Assembly: GCF_016858305.2 (NCBI RefSeq)
Contig: NZ_CP074436.1
Span: 3,616,001 to 3,680,000 of the forward strand
Direction: 5' to 3'
Source: Polaribacter sp. Q13
GTDB lineage: Bacteria; Bacteroidota; Bacteroidia; Flavobacteriales; Flavobacteriaceae
DNA length: 64,000 bases
Part shown: piece after piece, positions 34,357 through 42,679 of the stretch
Numbering within the stretch: the stretch's first letter is position 1
How the letters are laid out: each line of letters starts with the position of its first letter
Translations under genes and position numbers: made by a program
The notes under the pieces: model-generated
The model's input: only the letters and a program-made list of their open reading frames with translations
Database searches by the model: none
What the model was told of the DNA's origin: nothing

Positions 34357-35487
34357 TTACCAAGAATAATTTTTAGATTTAGCTTGTCTCTTAATGGCAT
34401 TTATCATAACGTTATTCAATTCATCTTTTTTGGTGCCTTCTTTTTGTTTTTTAGTAATAAATTTTCTTCTTTTAGTATCTAGTTCTTTAATTTTTTGCTG
34501 AATTTCGGTACGTTCTTTAGCTTTGGTTTTTACATAACTTTTTATTTCGGCTTCCGATTTATTTTGCAAATCTTTAGGTAGTTTGTCTTTTTTAATTTTT
34601 CCATAATCTACTTGCTGTTTTTTATCAGCATCTACCAAATCCCAACTAGAGTTATCATACAAACGAGAACTTTTACTAACTGCTCTTTTTACAATAACCA
34701 CTTCGTCTAAAGACTCCGCATTCATATCTTGTTCTTTCTGAGAAGAAAATTTAGAATATCCTTTGTTGCCATAATAAATATAGGTTTTGTTTAATCTTTT
34801 GTTTAGAATAAGAATATCGTCATCATAAGGAGTTACAATATGTACAATTTTTTTATCCTGATTTATTGTCATATAATCGCCACCACCTATATCAGCACCA
34901 TCTTTCCACATTCCAGAAATTCCGTTTGAATAATTACCACAAAAAATGGTATTGATAATTACATTTTTTTCTTTTGCATCTGTAATAGCTTCTTTATAAT
35001 TGATTTTTCCTTGTGTAAAAGGTTCGTTACCAGCAATAAAAATTAGCTTTAAATCGTTTTTATTTTCGCCCCAAGATAGTTCGTTTAAGGACGTCTTTAT
35101 TACTTGTCCGCAAAACTCGTTTCCGCCATTTGTGGTTAAAGAGAAAAGTTTTTCAGAAATTTCATCTAAATCGTTACTAAACTGTAGTACTTGTTTTATA
35201 TACCCTTCTCTAGAGGATAATCTAGAATTACCATATTCATACAAAGCAATTTCTAAATTAGGTTTCTGAACGCCATATTTAGCATAAGAAAGCTCGTTTA
35301 CAATTTCCCAAAGTTGTGCTTTTGCTTGGTTTATCAATCCATCCATACTGCTACTGGTGTCTAGCAATAATGCAACTTTAATGGTTTGCTTTTCTACTTT
35401 TTCTGTTGATGGTTTGTCTGTTGCAAAATAATTTGTGGTTACAAATAAGAGTAGCACTGATACGACTTTTAATACTGAATTTTTCAT
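34357..35487 (-). CDS. Secreted VWA-domain protein
   Basis: 376 residues. Signal peptide (~1-22), then a von Willebrand factor A domain with intact MIDAS start DTSSS (Asp43, Ser45, Ser47), a conserved Thr in SLTTNGGNEF and Gly/Asp in FIAGNEPF. The C-terminal ~130 residues are charged and helical (Lys/Glu/Gln-rich). VWA proteins bind partner proteins through a metal ion; the partner is unknown. No MoxR or BatA genes are nearby, so it is not part of that operon type. Confidence 0.8.
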   Translation of the reverse strand: MKNSVLKVVSVLLLFVTTNYFATDKPSTEKVEKQTIKVALLLDTSSSMDGLINQAKAQLWEIVNELSYAKYGVQKPNLEIALYEYGNSRLSSREGYIKQVLQFSNDLDEISEKLFSLTTNGGNEFCGQVIKTSLNELSWGENKNDLKLIFIAGNEPFTQGKINYKEAITDAKEKNVIINTIFCGNYSNGISGMWKDGADIGGGDYMTINQDKKIVHIVTPYDDDILILNKRLNKTYIYYGNKGYSKFSSQKEQDMNAESLDEVVIVKRAVSKSSRLYDNSSWDLVDADKKQQVDYGKIKKDKLPKDLQNKSEAEIKSYVKTKAKERTEIQQKIKELDTKRRKFITKKQKEGTKKDELNNVMINAIKRQAKSKNYSW

Positions 35488-35726
35488 AATAGATTTGTTT
35501 TTAGGTTTTATAAATGATTAAAAGGTTGGTTGCGTTTGATAGGTCAATATTAACACCAACTTTCTTCTTATAAAACCGATAATGAGTGAAACCTCCTTTT
35601 GATTGAGTGAATGAGAATACAAATTGAGTAACACTTTATTTTTAATTGAGAAAATGGACATATTAAAGGAATTCCCATTTTTTTGGATGCTTTTTTGTGT
35701 GTATGTTTACAGTATTAAATAACAGA

Positions 35727-37931
35727 ATGATTTTAAAAAATTACATAACGGGACTTTTTATCTGCTTATTTGTAGCTGTTTCTGCACAAGAAATAAATAC
35801 AGATTTCCAAACCAATCAATTCGATGTAAAGGTTGTTGTAGAAAATAAAGATTCTGGAGACTATATTAAAAATGCAGAGGTTTTTGTAAGCGGAAAGTAT
35901 TTTAATTATGATGAAGTTAGAAGTTGTTATTTAATTAAAGCTAGAGTAGGAGACCAACTAAGAGTTTCGAATCCGGATTTTGAAACGGTTTATTATACGA
36001 TAAAATCGGATGAAGAAATTAAAATTTTGGTAGAAGGCTTGGAGTCACAAAGAGAACTTATTATGAGTAAAAGTTCTCGAAAAGAGAAATCGATAAAAGC
36101 ACCAGATTATTATCATCAATATTTAGATTCAGCTAATTTTTATAAGAAAAAAGACATCGATCTAAGTTTGTCTTTTGTAGAAAAAACGTTACAAAATAAG
36201 GAATCTAAGCAACGAAATTCAGTTTCTTATAAAACACTAGCAGATATTTATTTGTATTGGAAACAATATGATTTAGCTGTAAATAATTACAAACTTTCTA
36301 TTCAGATAAATGAAAATACGGCAACAAAGATCGCATTGGCTAATGCTCAGTTTTTATTAAAAGATTTTAGTGAAAGTAAAAAAACATACGCTGAATTAGA
36401 AAAGCAAAAACTGAGTAATTATGAACGGATTCTTGTTTTAGAAGGTTTGGGAGATGTTGTTTTTTCATTGAAAAAATATTCAGAGGCAAAAAAGTATTAT
36501 CAGCAATCTTTAAATATTGCTAAAGAAAACTTAGTAACTCCAAAAATTACAGATTTAAACTCTAAGTTGGCAACTGTTTTTGCATCCGAAGGAAATATTA
36601 CTCAAGCAAATATTCAGTTTAAAAACTCGTTAGATCTAGCTACAAAAGAAAACGTAAATAGAGCTTTAGAAGAAGAAGAAAAAGTAGCCGATTTTTATAA
36701 TAAATCAAATCAATTTGATGATGAAATTAAATTACGAAAAGAAAGTCTTTTAAAAGCTGAGAAAAACAAAACATCAGAAAAAAAGTTAAATTATGAACCA
36801 GATTCTATTACTTCTCAAAAAATAAACTATAAAATTGGTAACGCCTATATTTTAAAAGAAGACTATCAAAATGCAATTCCGTTTTTAGAAAAAAGTAAAA
36901 AAGATGCGGATGAAAAAAAGGATATTACTATAGAAAAAGATGCTACTAGAAAATTATCTGAAGTGTATGCAACGGTTGGTGACTATGACAAAGCATTAAA
37001 AAGTTACCAAGATTATGTACAATTGGTAGATGAATCTTACATACAAAAAGAGCAAGAAATTCAGCAAGTAAAACGTTTTTCTAAGAAAATTTCAGACAAT
37101 CAAAACCGAATTTCTAGTTTAGAAAAAGACAAAGAATTGGCAGAAAGTAAAATTAGTTTGGCGTATATAGATCAAAAATTATCCGAAGAAAGTAATCAAA
37201 GACAACGATTAATTATTTATAGTTTAATAGGTGGTTTTTTATTGATGAGTTTGTTGGCGTATTTTATGTTTAGAAATATCAAACAACAAAAATTAGCAAA
37301 TAATTTATTGGCATTAAAATCGATGCGCTCTCAAATGAATCCGCATTTTATTTTTAATGCTTTAAACTCCGTTAACAGTTTTATTGCAGTAAATGACGAA
37401 CGGAATGCTAACCGATATTTATCAGAATTTTCGGCTTTAATGCGTGCCGTTTTAGAAAATTCTGATGAAGATTTTATTCCTTTAACAAAAGAAATAGAAT
37501 TACTAGAATTGTATGTAAAGTTAGAGCATAATCGTTTTAAGGAAAAATTCGAGTATCAAATTTCTGTAGATGAAAACATCAATTTAGAACAGTTTTCTAT
37601 TCCGCCGATGCTGCTACAACCTTATATAGAAAATGCCATTTGGCATGGATTAAGATACAGAAAAGACGTTGGGAGTTTAGAGGTTTCATTTGCTAAAAAA
37701 GACAATGAAACGGTTTCGGTTATCATAAAAGATAACGGAATAGGAAGAAAGAGATCACAAGAATTAAAGACCAAAAATCAACTGAAACAGCAATCAAAAG
37801 GAATGAATAACATAAAAAATAGAATTGCTATTTTAAATGATATGTATAAAGACAGAATTTCTGTGGTTGTTTCTAATGTTTTAGAAAACGGAGAAGGAAC
37901 TAAGGTTGAGTTGTTATTGAAAAAGAAGTAG
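35727..37931 (+). CDS. TPR sensor histidine kinase of the LytS (His_kinase) type
   Basis: 734 residues from the ATG at 35727; the frame is open from 35697, but the later ATG gives a clean signal peptide (ITGLFICLFVAVSAQ). After an N-terminal carboxypeptidase-regulatory-like region come TPR repeats (~130-440), a coiled coil, one transmembrane helix (~495-515), and the His_kinase domain RSQMNPHFIFNALNSVNS with His540, then HATPase_c (NAIWHGLRY, IIKDNGIGRKRS). Pairs with the LytTR regulator at 38227, although a 295-base space with repeats separates them. Confidence 0.9.
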   Translation: MILKNYITGLFICLFVAVSAQEINTDFQTNQFDVKVVVENKDSGDYIKNAEVFVSGKYFNYDEVRSCYLIKARVGDQLRVSNPDFETVYYTIKSDEEIKILVEGLESQRELIMSKSSRKEKSIKAPDYYHQYLDSANFYKKKDIDLSLSFVEKTLQNKESKQRNSVSYKTLADIYLYWKQYDLAVNNYKLSIQINENTATKIALANAQFLLKDFSESKKTYAELEKQKLSNYERILVLEGLGDVVFSLKKYSEAKKYYQQSLNIAKENLVTPKITDLNSKLATVFASEGNITQANIQFKNSLDLATKENVNRALEEEEKVADFYNKSNQFDDEIKLRKESLLKAEKNKTSEKKLNYEPDSITSQKINYKIGNAYILKEDYQNAIPFLEKSKKDADEKKDITIEKDATRKLSEVYATVGDYDKALKSYQDYVQLVDESYIQKEQEIQQVKRFSKKISDNQNRISSLEKDKELAESKISLAYIDQKLSEESNQRQRLIIYSLIGGFLLMSLLAYFMFRNIKQQKLANNLLALKSMRSQMNPHFIFNALNSVNSFIAVNDERNANRYLSEFSALMRAVLENSDEDFIPLTKEIELLELYVKLEHNRFKEKFEYQISVDENINLEQFSIPPMLLQPYIENAIWHGLRYRKDVGSLEVSFAKKDNETVSVIIKDNGIGRKRSQELKTKNQLKQQSKGMNNIKNRIAILNDMYKDRISVVVSNVLENGEGTKVELLLKKK

Positions 37932-37980
37932 TCAGTCGCAGTTTTCAGTAACAGTAAAACAGTACTCAATTACAGTTTTT
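37931..37980 (+). repeat. CAGT-rich low-complexity repeat
   Basis: Six or more copies of CAGT or ACAGT with spacers (CAGTCGCAGTTTTCAGTAAC, then AGTAAAACAGTACTCAAT) directly after the kinase stop codon. Confidence 0.4.
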
Positions 37981-38037
37981 AGCCAAATAAGCTTTACTTC
38001 TTTAATCAAGAAATAAGATATAGATTGAGAATAGTTT

Positions 38038-38072
38038 GTCATTTTTGCGTAGGCAGGAATCTATAATTGGCT
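38038..38072 (+). repeat. GTCATT...GCGTAGGCAGGAATCT repeat fragment (family F)
   Basis: GTCATTTTTGCGTAGGCAGG, then AATCTATAATTGGC. I recall the GTCATTCCTGCGNAGGCAGGAATCT type as a widespread bacterial interspersed repeat. Confidence 0.45.
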
Positions 38073-38121
38073 TTTAAATATTCTTTAATTTATTAATATT
38101 AAAAAAGTTGACAAATAAGTT

Positions 38122-38207
38122 TAGCCCTGATTGGAGCAATTGTTTGAGCTCTTTTTAATTCTTTTTCAGAATTAAAAAAGCGAGTGCGGAAAGCAGGAAA
38201 TAGCTTC
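38122..38207 (+). repeat. Family-A hairpin repeat, copy A2
   Basis: Starts TAGCCCTGATTGGAGCAATT, has a hairpin TTTTTAATTC...GAATTAAAAA in the middle, and ends GCGGAAAGCAGGAAATAGCT. It ends 19 bases before the LytTR ATG, between kinase and regulator genes. Confidence 0.75.
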
Positions 38208-38226
38208 AAAAAAAATAAATAAGTCT

Positions 38227-38958
38227 ATGAAATTAAAAGCAATTATTGTAGAAGACGAACAAATAAGTAGAGATATTCTGCGAAATTATATTGGTAAATA
38301 CTGCCCTAATGTTCAGTTGTTGGGCGAAGCAAGTAATATTGATGATGGTTACAAATTAATTAAAGAACACGAATTAGATTTGGTGTTTTTAGACGTAGAA
38401 ATGCCTTTTGGTAATGCGTTTGATTTGTTAGAAAAAGTAGAAAACAGAACGTTTGAAACTGTTTTTGTAACCGCGTACGATCATTATGCAATAGAAGCCT
38501 TAAATAGTCATGCAAGTTACTATTTACTAAAACCAATTTCTATAGACGAACTTATAAAAGCAGTAAATATTGTTACCGAAATTAAGGAAAAAGAAAACCA
38601 GCTACAAAATCAAATATTAGCACCAAAAGCAAATTCTGCAACGGGTAAAATAACCATTCCGCAACAAGACGGTTTTGAAGTTTTAGATATCAACGATATT
38701 GTTTTCTGTAAAGCAGACGATAATTATACCGAAATTCATTTGGCTAACTCAAAGAAATTAGTAAGTAAAACCTTAAAATATTTCGAAGAAGCCTTAACCG
38801 AATATACGTTTGCAAGAATTCATAAATCGTATTTGGTAAATGTAAATGCCATTACCAAATATAAAAAAGGAAAAGGAGGAAGCGTAATTGTTTCTAACGG
38901 AAAAGAAATTTTAGTTTCTGCCTCTCAAAAAGGAAATTTATTGTCATATTTTAAGTAA
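38227..38958 (+). CDS. LytTR-type response regulator
   Basis: 243 residues. Receiver domain ~3-120 with EDE (9-11) and phosphoacceptor Asp56 in LVFLDVEMP, the conserved Thr/Ala in FVTAYD and Lys in LLKPIS. A Gln/Lys-rich linker leads to a LytTR DNA-binding domain (~145-240) with KADDNYTEIHL and ARIHKSYLVNV. Partner of the LytS-type kinase upstream. The following carbonic-anhydrase-like gene starts 29 bases later and may be cotranscribed. Confidence 0.93.
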   Translation: MKLKAIIVEDEQISRDILRNYIGKYCPNVQLLGEASNIDDGYKLIKEHELDLVFLDVEMPFGNAFDLLEKVENRTFETVFVTAYDHYAIEALNSHASYYLLKPISIDELIKAVNIVTEIKEKENQLQNQILAPKANSATGKITIPQQDGFEVLDINDIVFCKADDNYTEIHLANSKKLVSKTLKYFEEALTEYTFARIHKSYLVNVNAITKYKKGKGGSVIVSNGKEILVSASQKGNLLSYFK

Positions 38959-38987
38959 ATTTATAGTTCAATTTTAGAACTTAAAAA

Positions 38988-39503
38988 ATGGCACTAATAA
39001 AATCCGTACAAGGAAAACACCCACAAATACCAGAAGATTGTTATGTAGCAGAAAACGCAACTATTGTTGGCGATGTTTCTCTAGGTAAAGAATGTAGTAT
39101 TTGGTTTAATGCAGTAATTCGTGGCGATGTGCATTATATAAAAATTGGTAATAAAGTCAACATTCAAGATGGGGCAGTTATACACGCAACATATCAAAAA
39201 TCGCCTACAACAATAGGTAATAACGTTTCCATTGGGCACAATGCCATGGTACATGGTTGTACAATTCACGACAATGTTTTGGTGGGTATGGGCTCCATTA
39301 TTATGGACGATTGTGTGGTAGAATCTAACTCAATTATTGCTGCAGGAGCAGTAGTCACTAAAAATACGCACGTAAAAAGTGGAAGTATTTATGCTGGAGT
39401 TCCTGCTAAAAAAGTAAAAGATATTTCTCAAGAATTAATTTCTGGTGAGATAGATAGAATTGCTAACAATTATGTAAAATACTCAAGTTGGTTTAAAGAG
39501 TAA
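38988..39503 (+). CDS. Gamma-carbonic anhydrase-like hexapeptide-repeat protein (YrdA/PaaY type)
   Basis: 171 residues. Left-handed beta-helix with hexapeptide repeats from about residue 20 (ATIVGDVSLGKECSIWFN) and the three metal-ligand positions in VIHATYQ, VSIGHNAMVHG. The CAH active-site residues beyond the His ligands are not easily judged, so enzyme activity is unproven. Cytoplasmic trimer by family. Follows the LytTR regulator on the same strand. Confidence 0.88.
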   Translation: MALIKSVQGKHPQIPEDCYVAENATIVGDVSLGKECSIWFNAVIRGDVHYIKIGNKVNIQDGAVIHATYQKSPTTIGNNVSIGHNAMVHGCTIHDNVLVGMGSIIMDDCVVESNSIIAAGAVVTKNTHVKSGSIYAGVPAKKVKDISQELISGEIDRIANNYVKYSSWFKE

Positions 39504-39508
39504 ATTTT

Positions 39509-39594
39509 GGGCGTTACACAAGGTCGGGCTTTCACTACTCGCTTTTTTTGTAAACACAAAAAAGAGCTCAAACAGACCGTTCAATCCCTAACGC
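39509..39594 (-). repeat. Family-A hairpin repeat, copy A4
   Basis: On the reverse strand: GCGTTAGGGATTGAACGGTC, then a TTTTTTGTG...CACAAAAAA-like hairpin, ending GTGAAAGCCCGACC and TAACGCC. The outer GCGTTA/TAACGC ends pair. It starts six bases after the stop codon at 39503. Confidence 0.7.
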
Positions 39595-39618
39595 AAAACA
39601 CCAATTCGTTATATACAC

Positions 39619-39653
39619 AAAAACCCGATTTCAATTAAGAAATCGGGTTTTTT
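39619..39653 (-). terminator. Terminator of Spy-like gene 1 (also bounds the convergent gene)
   Basis: AAAAACCCGATTTC (39619-39632) pairs perfectly with GAAATCGGGTTTTT (39639-39652), with T-runs on both strands. Confidence 0.92.
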
Positions 39654-39679
39654 CAATCAACTAATCAACCAAAACTAGT

Positions 39680-40156
39680 TTACTTTCCTTGTTGAGTTTT
39701 ATTTCCTTTTTTATTCCCTTTTTTATTTTTTGATCCTTTTCTATTATTCATCGCCATTTTACCTCTGGCTTTTTGCATTTCTTCAAATTTTACCAGTTGT
39801 TCTTTATCTAAAATGTCTTTCATACGATTTTTCATGGTAATCTTATTATCTAATTGCTTGTTTTGCATAGCATACATTTCATCTGCTGTTGGTCTTTTGT
39901 TGGCTGTTCTATTCGCTTTTCTTTTTGCCATAGACGCTTTTCTTTCTGCCATTTGAGCCATCAAAAGAGGTTTAATTTGCTCTTGTTGATTTTTAGATAA
40001 ATCTAAAGTTAGTGACATTTTTTTAACAGCTAAAGAAGCATGTTGTTCTATTGATAATTTAGAGATTCTTTCTCCGTTTCCTTGTCTTTTTTTCTGTGCT
40101 TGTGTAGTAAATGTTACTGCAAAAACTAATACTAAGATGCTTGCTAATTTTTTCAT
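39680..40156 (-). CDS. Secreted Spy/CpxP-like protein, copy 1
   Basis: 158 residues. Signal peptide (SILVLVFAVTFTTQA), a helical middle with LDLSKNQQEQIKPLLMAQMA, similar to the LTxxQ region of Spy/CpxP chaperones, and ILDKEQLVKFEEMQKARGK. The C-terminus is a Lys/Asn/Gly-rich basic tail. It is a tandem paralogue of the gene at 40344. In flavobacteria such proteins are sometimes called sensors of ECF sigma factors; no sigma factor gene is in this window. Probably a periplasmic chaperone or stress-sensing protein. Confidence 0.75.
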   Translation of the reverse strand: MKKLASILVLVFAVTFTTQAQKKRQGNGERISKLSIEQHASLAVKKMSLTLDLSKNQQEQIKPLLMAQMAERKASMAKRKANRTANKRPTADEMYAMQNKQLDNKITMKNRMKDILDKEQLVKFEEMQKARGKMAMNNRKGSKNKKGNKKGNKTQQGK

Positions 40157-40270
40157 ATCTATATAAATTTAATGTTTTGTTTTATACTTCTTTGACTGTT
40201 TATAAATAAAAAGGTTTAATGTAATTTTTTGTTTAACAAGTATTTAACAGATAAAAAGTGTTTAAAAAGC

Positions 40271-40306
40271 AAAAACTCGGTTTCAATAAAGAAACCGAGT
40301 TTTTTA
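40271..40306 (-). terminator. Terminator of Spy-like gene 2
   Basis: AAAAACTCGGTTTC (40271-40284) pairs perfectly with GAAACCGAGTTTTT. It is a diverged copy of the hairpin at 39619, with two compensatory base-pair changes. Confidence 0.92.
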
Positions 40307-40343
40307 ATAAACTAATCAACCCAAAACTAGTTACATAAAATTT

Positions 40344-40745
40344 TTAATTTTTTTGTTTTTTAACTCTATTTTTAGCATTTCCTTTTTTCTCCTTAGCCAT
40401 TGCTTCAAACTTAGCAAATTGATCTTTGTCTAGAATACTTGCCATTTCAGTATTGAAAGTAGCAGCTTTTTCTTTTCTATCAGCATTTAATTGTTTGCGC
40501 TCTTCTTTACTAGGTTTTTCTCCAGACTCTTGTGTGGCTTTTCTTTTTTCCATCGCAGCTTTTCTATCAGCCATTTGTCCTTCTAATAAAGGTTTAATTT
40601 TACTTTGTTGATCTTCTGATAAACTTAAATCTTTTGTTATTTTTTTAAGCATCTTTTCAGCAGAAGGTTTTCCTCCTTTTTTTTGCGCTTGCGCAGTAAA
40701 TGTAAAAGCTAATACAAATACTAAAATAGTTACTATGTTTTTCAT
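40344..40745 (-). CDS. Secreted Spy/CpxP-like protein, copy 2
   Basis: 133 residues. Signal peptide (TILVFVLAFTFTAQA), then KDLSLSEDQQSKIKPLLEGQ and SILDKDQFAKFEAMAKEKKG, collinear with copy 1 (LDLSKNQQEQIKPLLMAQ and ILDKEQLVKFEEMQKARG) but with a shorter basic tail. Upstream, coding and downstream sequences all resemble those of copy 1, so the whole transcription unit was duplicated. Divergent from the mscS-like gene. Confidence 0.75.
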   Translation of the reverse strand: MKNIVTILVFVLAFTFTAQAQKKGGKPSAEKMLKKITKDLSLSEDQQSKIKPLLEGQMADRKAAMEKRKATQESGEKPSKEERKQLNADRKEKAATFNTEMASILDKDQFAKFEAMAKEKKGNAKNRVKKQKN

Positions 40746-40777
40746 TTTTTTTTTTTGTTATTTAATAATTACACATC

Positions 40778-40811
40778 TTTGACACTTAAAAAAGGAAAAG
40801 GTTTAAATTTG
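40778..40811 (+). promoter_or_regulatory. Candidate promoter (-33/-7) of the MscS gene
   Basis: TTTG at 40778-40781 and TAAATTTG at 40804-40811, 22 bases apart, 33 bases before the ATG at 40845. The surrounding TCTTTGAC...AAGGTTTA...GTTTAACA pattern recurs near 40186-40245. Confidence 0.5.
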
Positions 40812-40844
40812 TATTTCTGTTTAACACAATTTTAAGAAAAAAAG

Positions 40845-42473
40845 ATGAAAAAATTTTTGTGGCTCCTTTTTTTATTACCAACATTTACCATAGCACAAGA
40901 TAGTATTCGTGTAGATTTGAGTAACCCTCACGCTACCATTTATACACATTTATATTTTTTACAATCAGATTCTTACGAGCCTGAAAAAGCTGCGAAAACT
41001 ATTTTAGGATTCTCTAAAGAGAAAGCAGTTGAAAAAGCAATTAAAATAAAACAAGTTTTAGATGGTAAAGGTTTATATGTAGATATGAACAAGATTCCTA
41101 CTAGTCCTAATTATAAAGATACTGTAGGGTATTCTTCTTATTCTAAATATGTAATTTTTCCTGAAAGGATGCCTCAGATTTATGTAGAAAAAATAGGTAA
41201 TAATTGGTATTACTCAACAGAAACAATAACAAAAATAGAAAGTTTATACAAAGAGGTGTACCCTTGGTATATTCAAAAATTACAGAAATTAATTCCTGTT
41301 TCTGGACGAAAAAAAATAGTAGGTTTAGAGCTTTGGCAAATAGCAGGTTTGTTATTAATGCTTGTTCTAGGGTATTTTATTTTTTTAATAGCAAAGAGAT
41401 TCGCTTTTTTTCTACTACTAAAATTACAACATCAAATTACCAAAAACACTAATTTTGAAGTTAATAAAGTGATTAAGAAATTGGCGCATCCAATAAGTTT
41501 ATTGGTTACGTTAACCTTTATAGATAAAGTTTTTCCATCCTTACAATTTGGGTTAACCACAAATACATGGGTGTTTTTAGCTTTAAATATTGCAGAAACA
41601 GTTTTCTGGATTTATGTTTTCTTAAAATTAGTGCAAGTTGTAATGCGTATTTATGCAGAGTTTACAGAGAGAACTCATGGTAGATTAGATGATCAATTAG
41701 TACCTATTTTACATAGTTTCTTAACAGGTTTGGTTCTTGTAGCTGGTGTATTAAAATTATTAGTTCTTTTTGGTGTAGATACTACAACAATGATTGCTGG
41801 TGCAACTATTGGAGGTTTGGCATTTGCGTTGGCTTCTCAAGACACTGTAAAAAACCTAATTGGTACCATTATGATTTTTCTTGATAAACCTTTTCATATA
41901 GATGATTGGATTGAAGCAGGTGAAGTTGTGGGTACTGTAGAAAGAGTAGGGTTTAGGTCTACACAAGTACGTGCAGCAGATACTTCTATTTATCAAATAC
42001 CAAATAGTAGATTGTCTGAATTGGTTATCAATAATAAAGGCTTGCGTTTATTTAGACGTTACAATACAAACTTAGGTTTGCGTTATGATACACCTCCAGA
42101 ATTAATAGAAGCTTTTGTAAAAGGTGTAAGGGAAATTATTATTGCACATCCAGAGACTCGTTCTGACTCTTATAATGTAGAGTTTACAGGTTTTGGAGAT
42201 TCTGCTTTATTGATTATGGTAAATGTGTATTTTAAGAGTTTAACTTGGGGAGTAGAGCAGTCTTCTAAACACAGATTGCATATAGCAATCGTAAAATTAG
42301 CGAAAGAATTAGGGGTAGATTTTGCTTTTCCTTCTACTACGGTTACTATAGAAACTTTTCCAGAGAAAAAAGGTTTAAACCCAAAATACGATATTGATAA
42401 AGAACGAATAGATACTGTAATTGCAACTGTTGTTAGCGATTTTAATAAAGAAAACCCTAGTGAAACTGAATAA
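40845..42473 (+). CDS. MscS-type mechanosensitive channel with periplasmic N-terminal domain
   Basis: 542 residues. Cleavable signal peptide (1-18), a periplasmic domain (~20-150), about four or five transmembrane helices (~160-340), and the pore helix and MscS beta-domain: GATIGGLAFALASQDTVKNL and MIFLDKPFHIDDWIE. The C-terminal alpha/beta cap follows (~430-530). It would open under membrane tension to release solutes. Longer than E. coli MscS (286) and closer to the YnaI/MSL class. Confidence 0.92.
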   Translation: MKKFLWLLFLLPTFTIAQDSIRVDLSNPHATIYTHLYFLQSDSYEPEKAAKTILGFSKEKAVEKAIKIKQVLDGKGLYVDMNKIPTSPNYKDTVGYSSYSKYVIFPERMPQIYVEKIGNNWYYSTETITKIESLYKEVYPWYIQKLQKLIPVSGRKKIVGLELWQIAGLLLMLVLGYFIFLIAKRFAFFLLLKLQHQITKNTNFEVNKVIKKLAHPISLLVTLTFIDKVFPSLQFGLTTNTWVFLALNIAETVFWIYVFLKLVQVVMRIYAEFTERTHGRLDDQLVPILHSFLTGLVLVAGVLKLLVLFGVDTTTMIAGATIGGLAFALASQDTVKNLIGTIMIFLDKPFHIDDWIEAGEVVGTVERVGFRSTQVRAADTSIYQIPNSRLSELVINNKGLRLFRRYNTNLGLRYDTPPELIEAFVKGVREIIIAHPETRSDSYNVEFTGFGDSALLIMVNVYFKSLTWGVEQSSKHRLHIAIVKLAKELGVDFAFPSTTVTIETFPEKKGLNPKYDIDKERIDTVIATVVSDFNKENPSETE

Positions 42474-42576
42474 CTTTTCATAGAAAGTTTACGAAGCAAT
42501 CTGTAGTTAAAATAGCACTATTATCTGTTTTTGGAGGATAACTTTATTAATTAGAAAAGTCAATTTTAAAACGGAT

Positions 42577-42672
42577 GTCATTCCGAATGAGGGACGAAGA
42601 GGAATCTCATTTCGAGTATACGAAACAAGCGGCTAATAGATCAAGCTGATTGCTTCGTACCTCGCAATGCCG
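42577..42672 (+). repeat. Composite repeat: family-E left end, family-B right end (B4)
   Basis: The left part GTCATTCCGAATGAGG, then GAAGAGGAATCTCATTTCGAG, is family E; the right part GATTGCTTCGTACCTCGCAA is the reverse complement of the family-B end. It sits between convergent mscS and dus genes. A stray TTTACGAAGCAATCTGTAG at ~42487 is a further B-like remnant. Confidence 0.5.
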
Positions 42673-42679
42673 AATTTAA

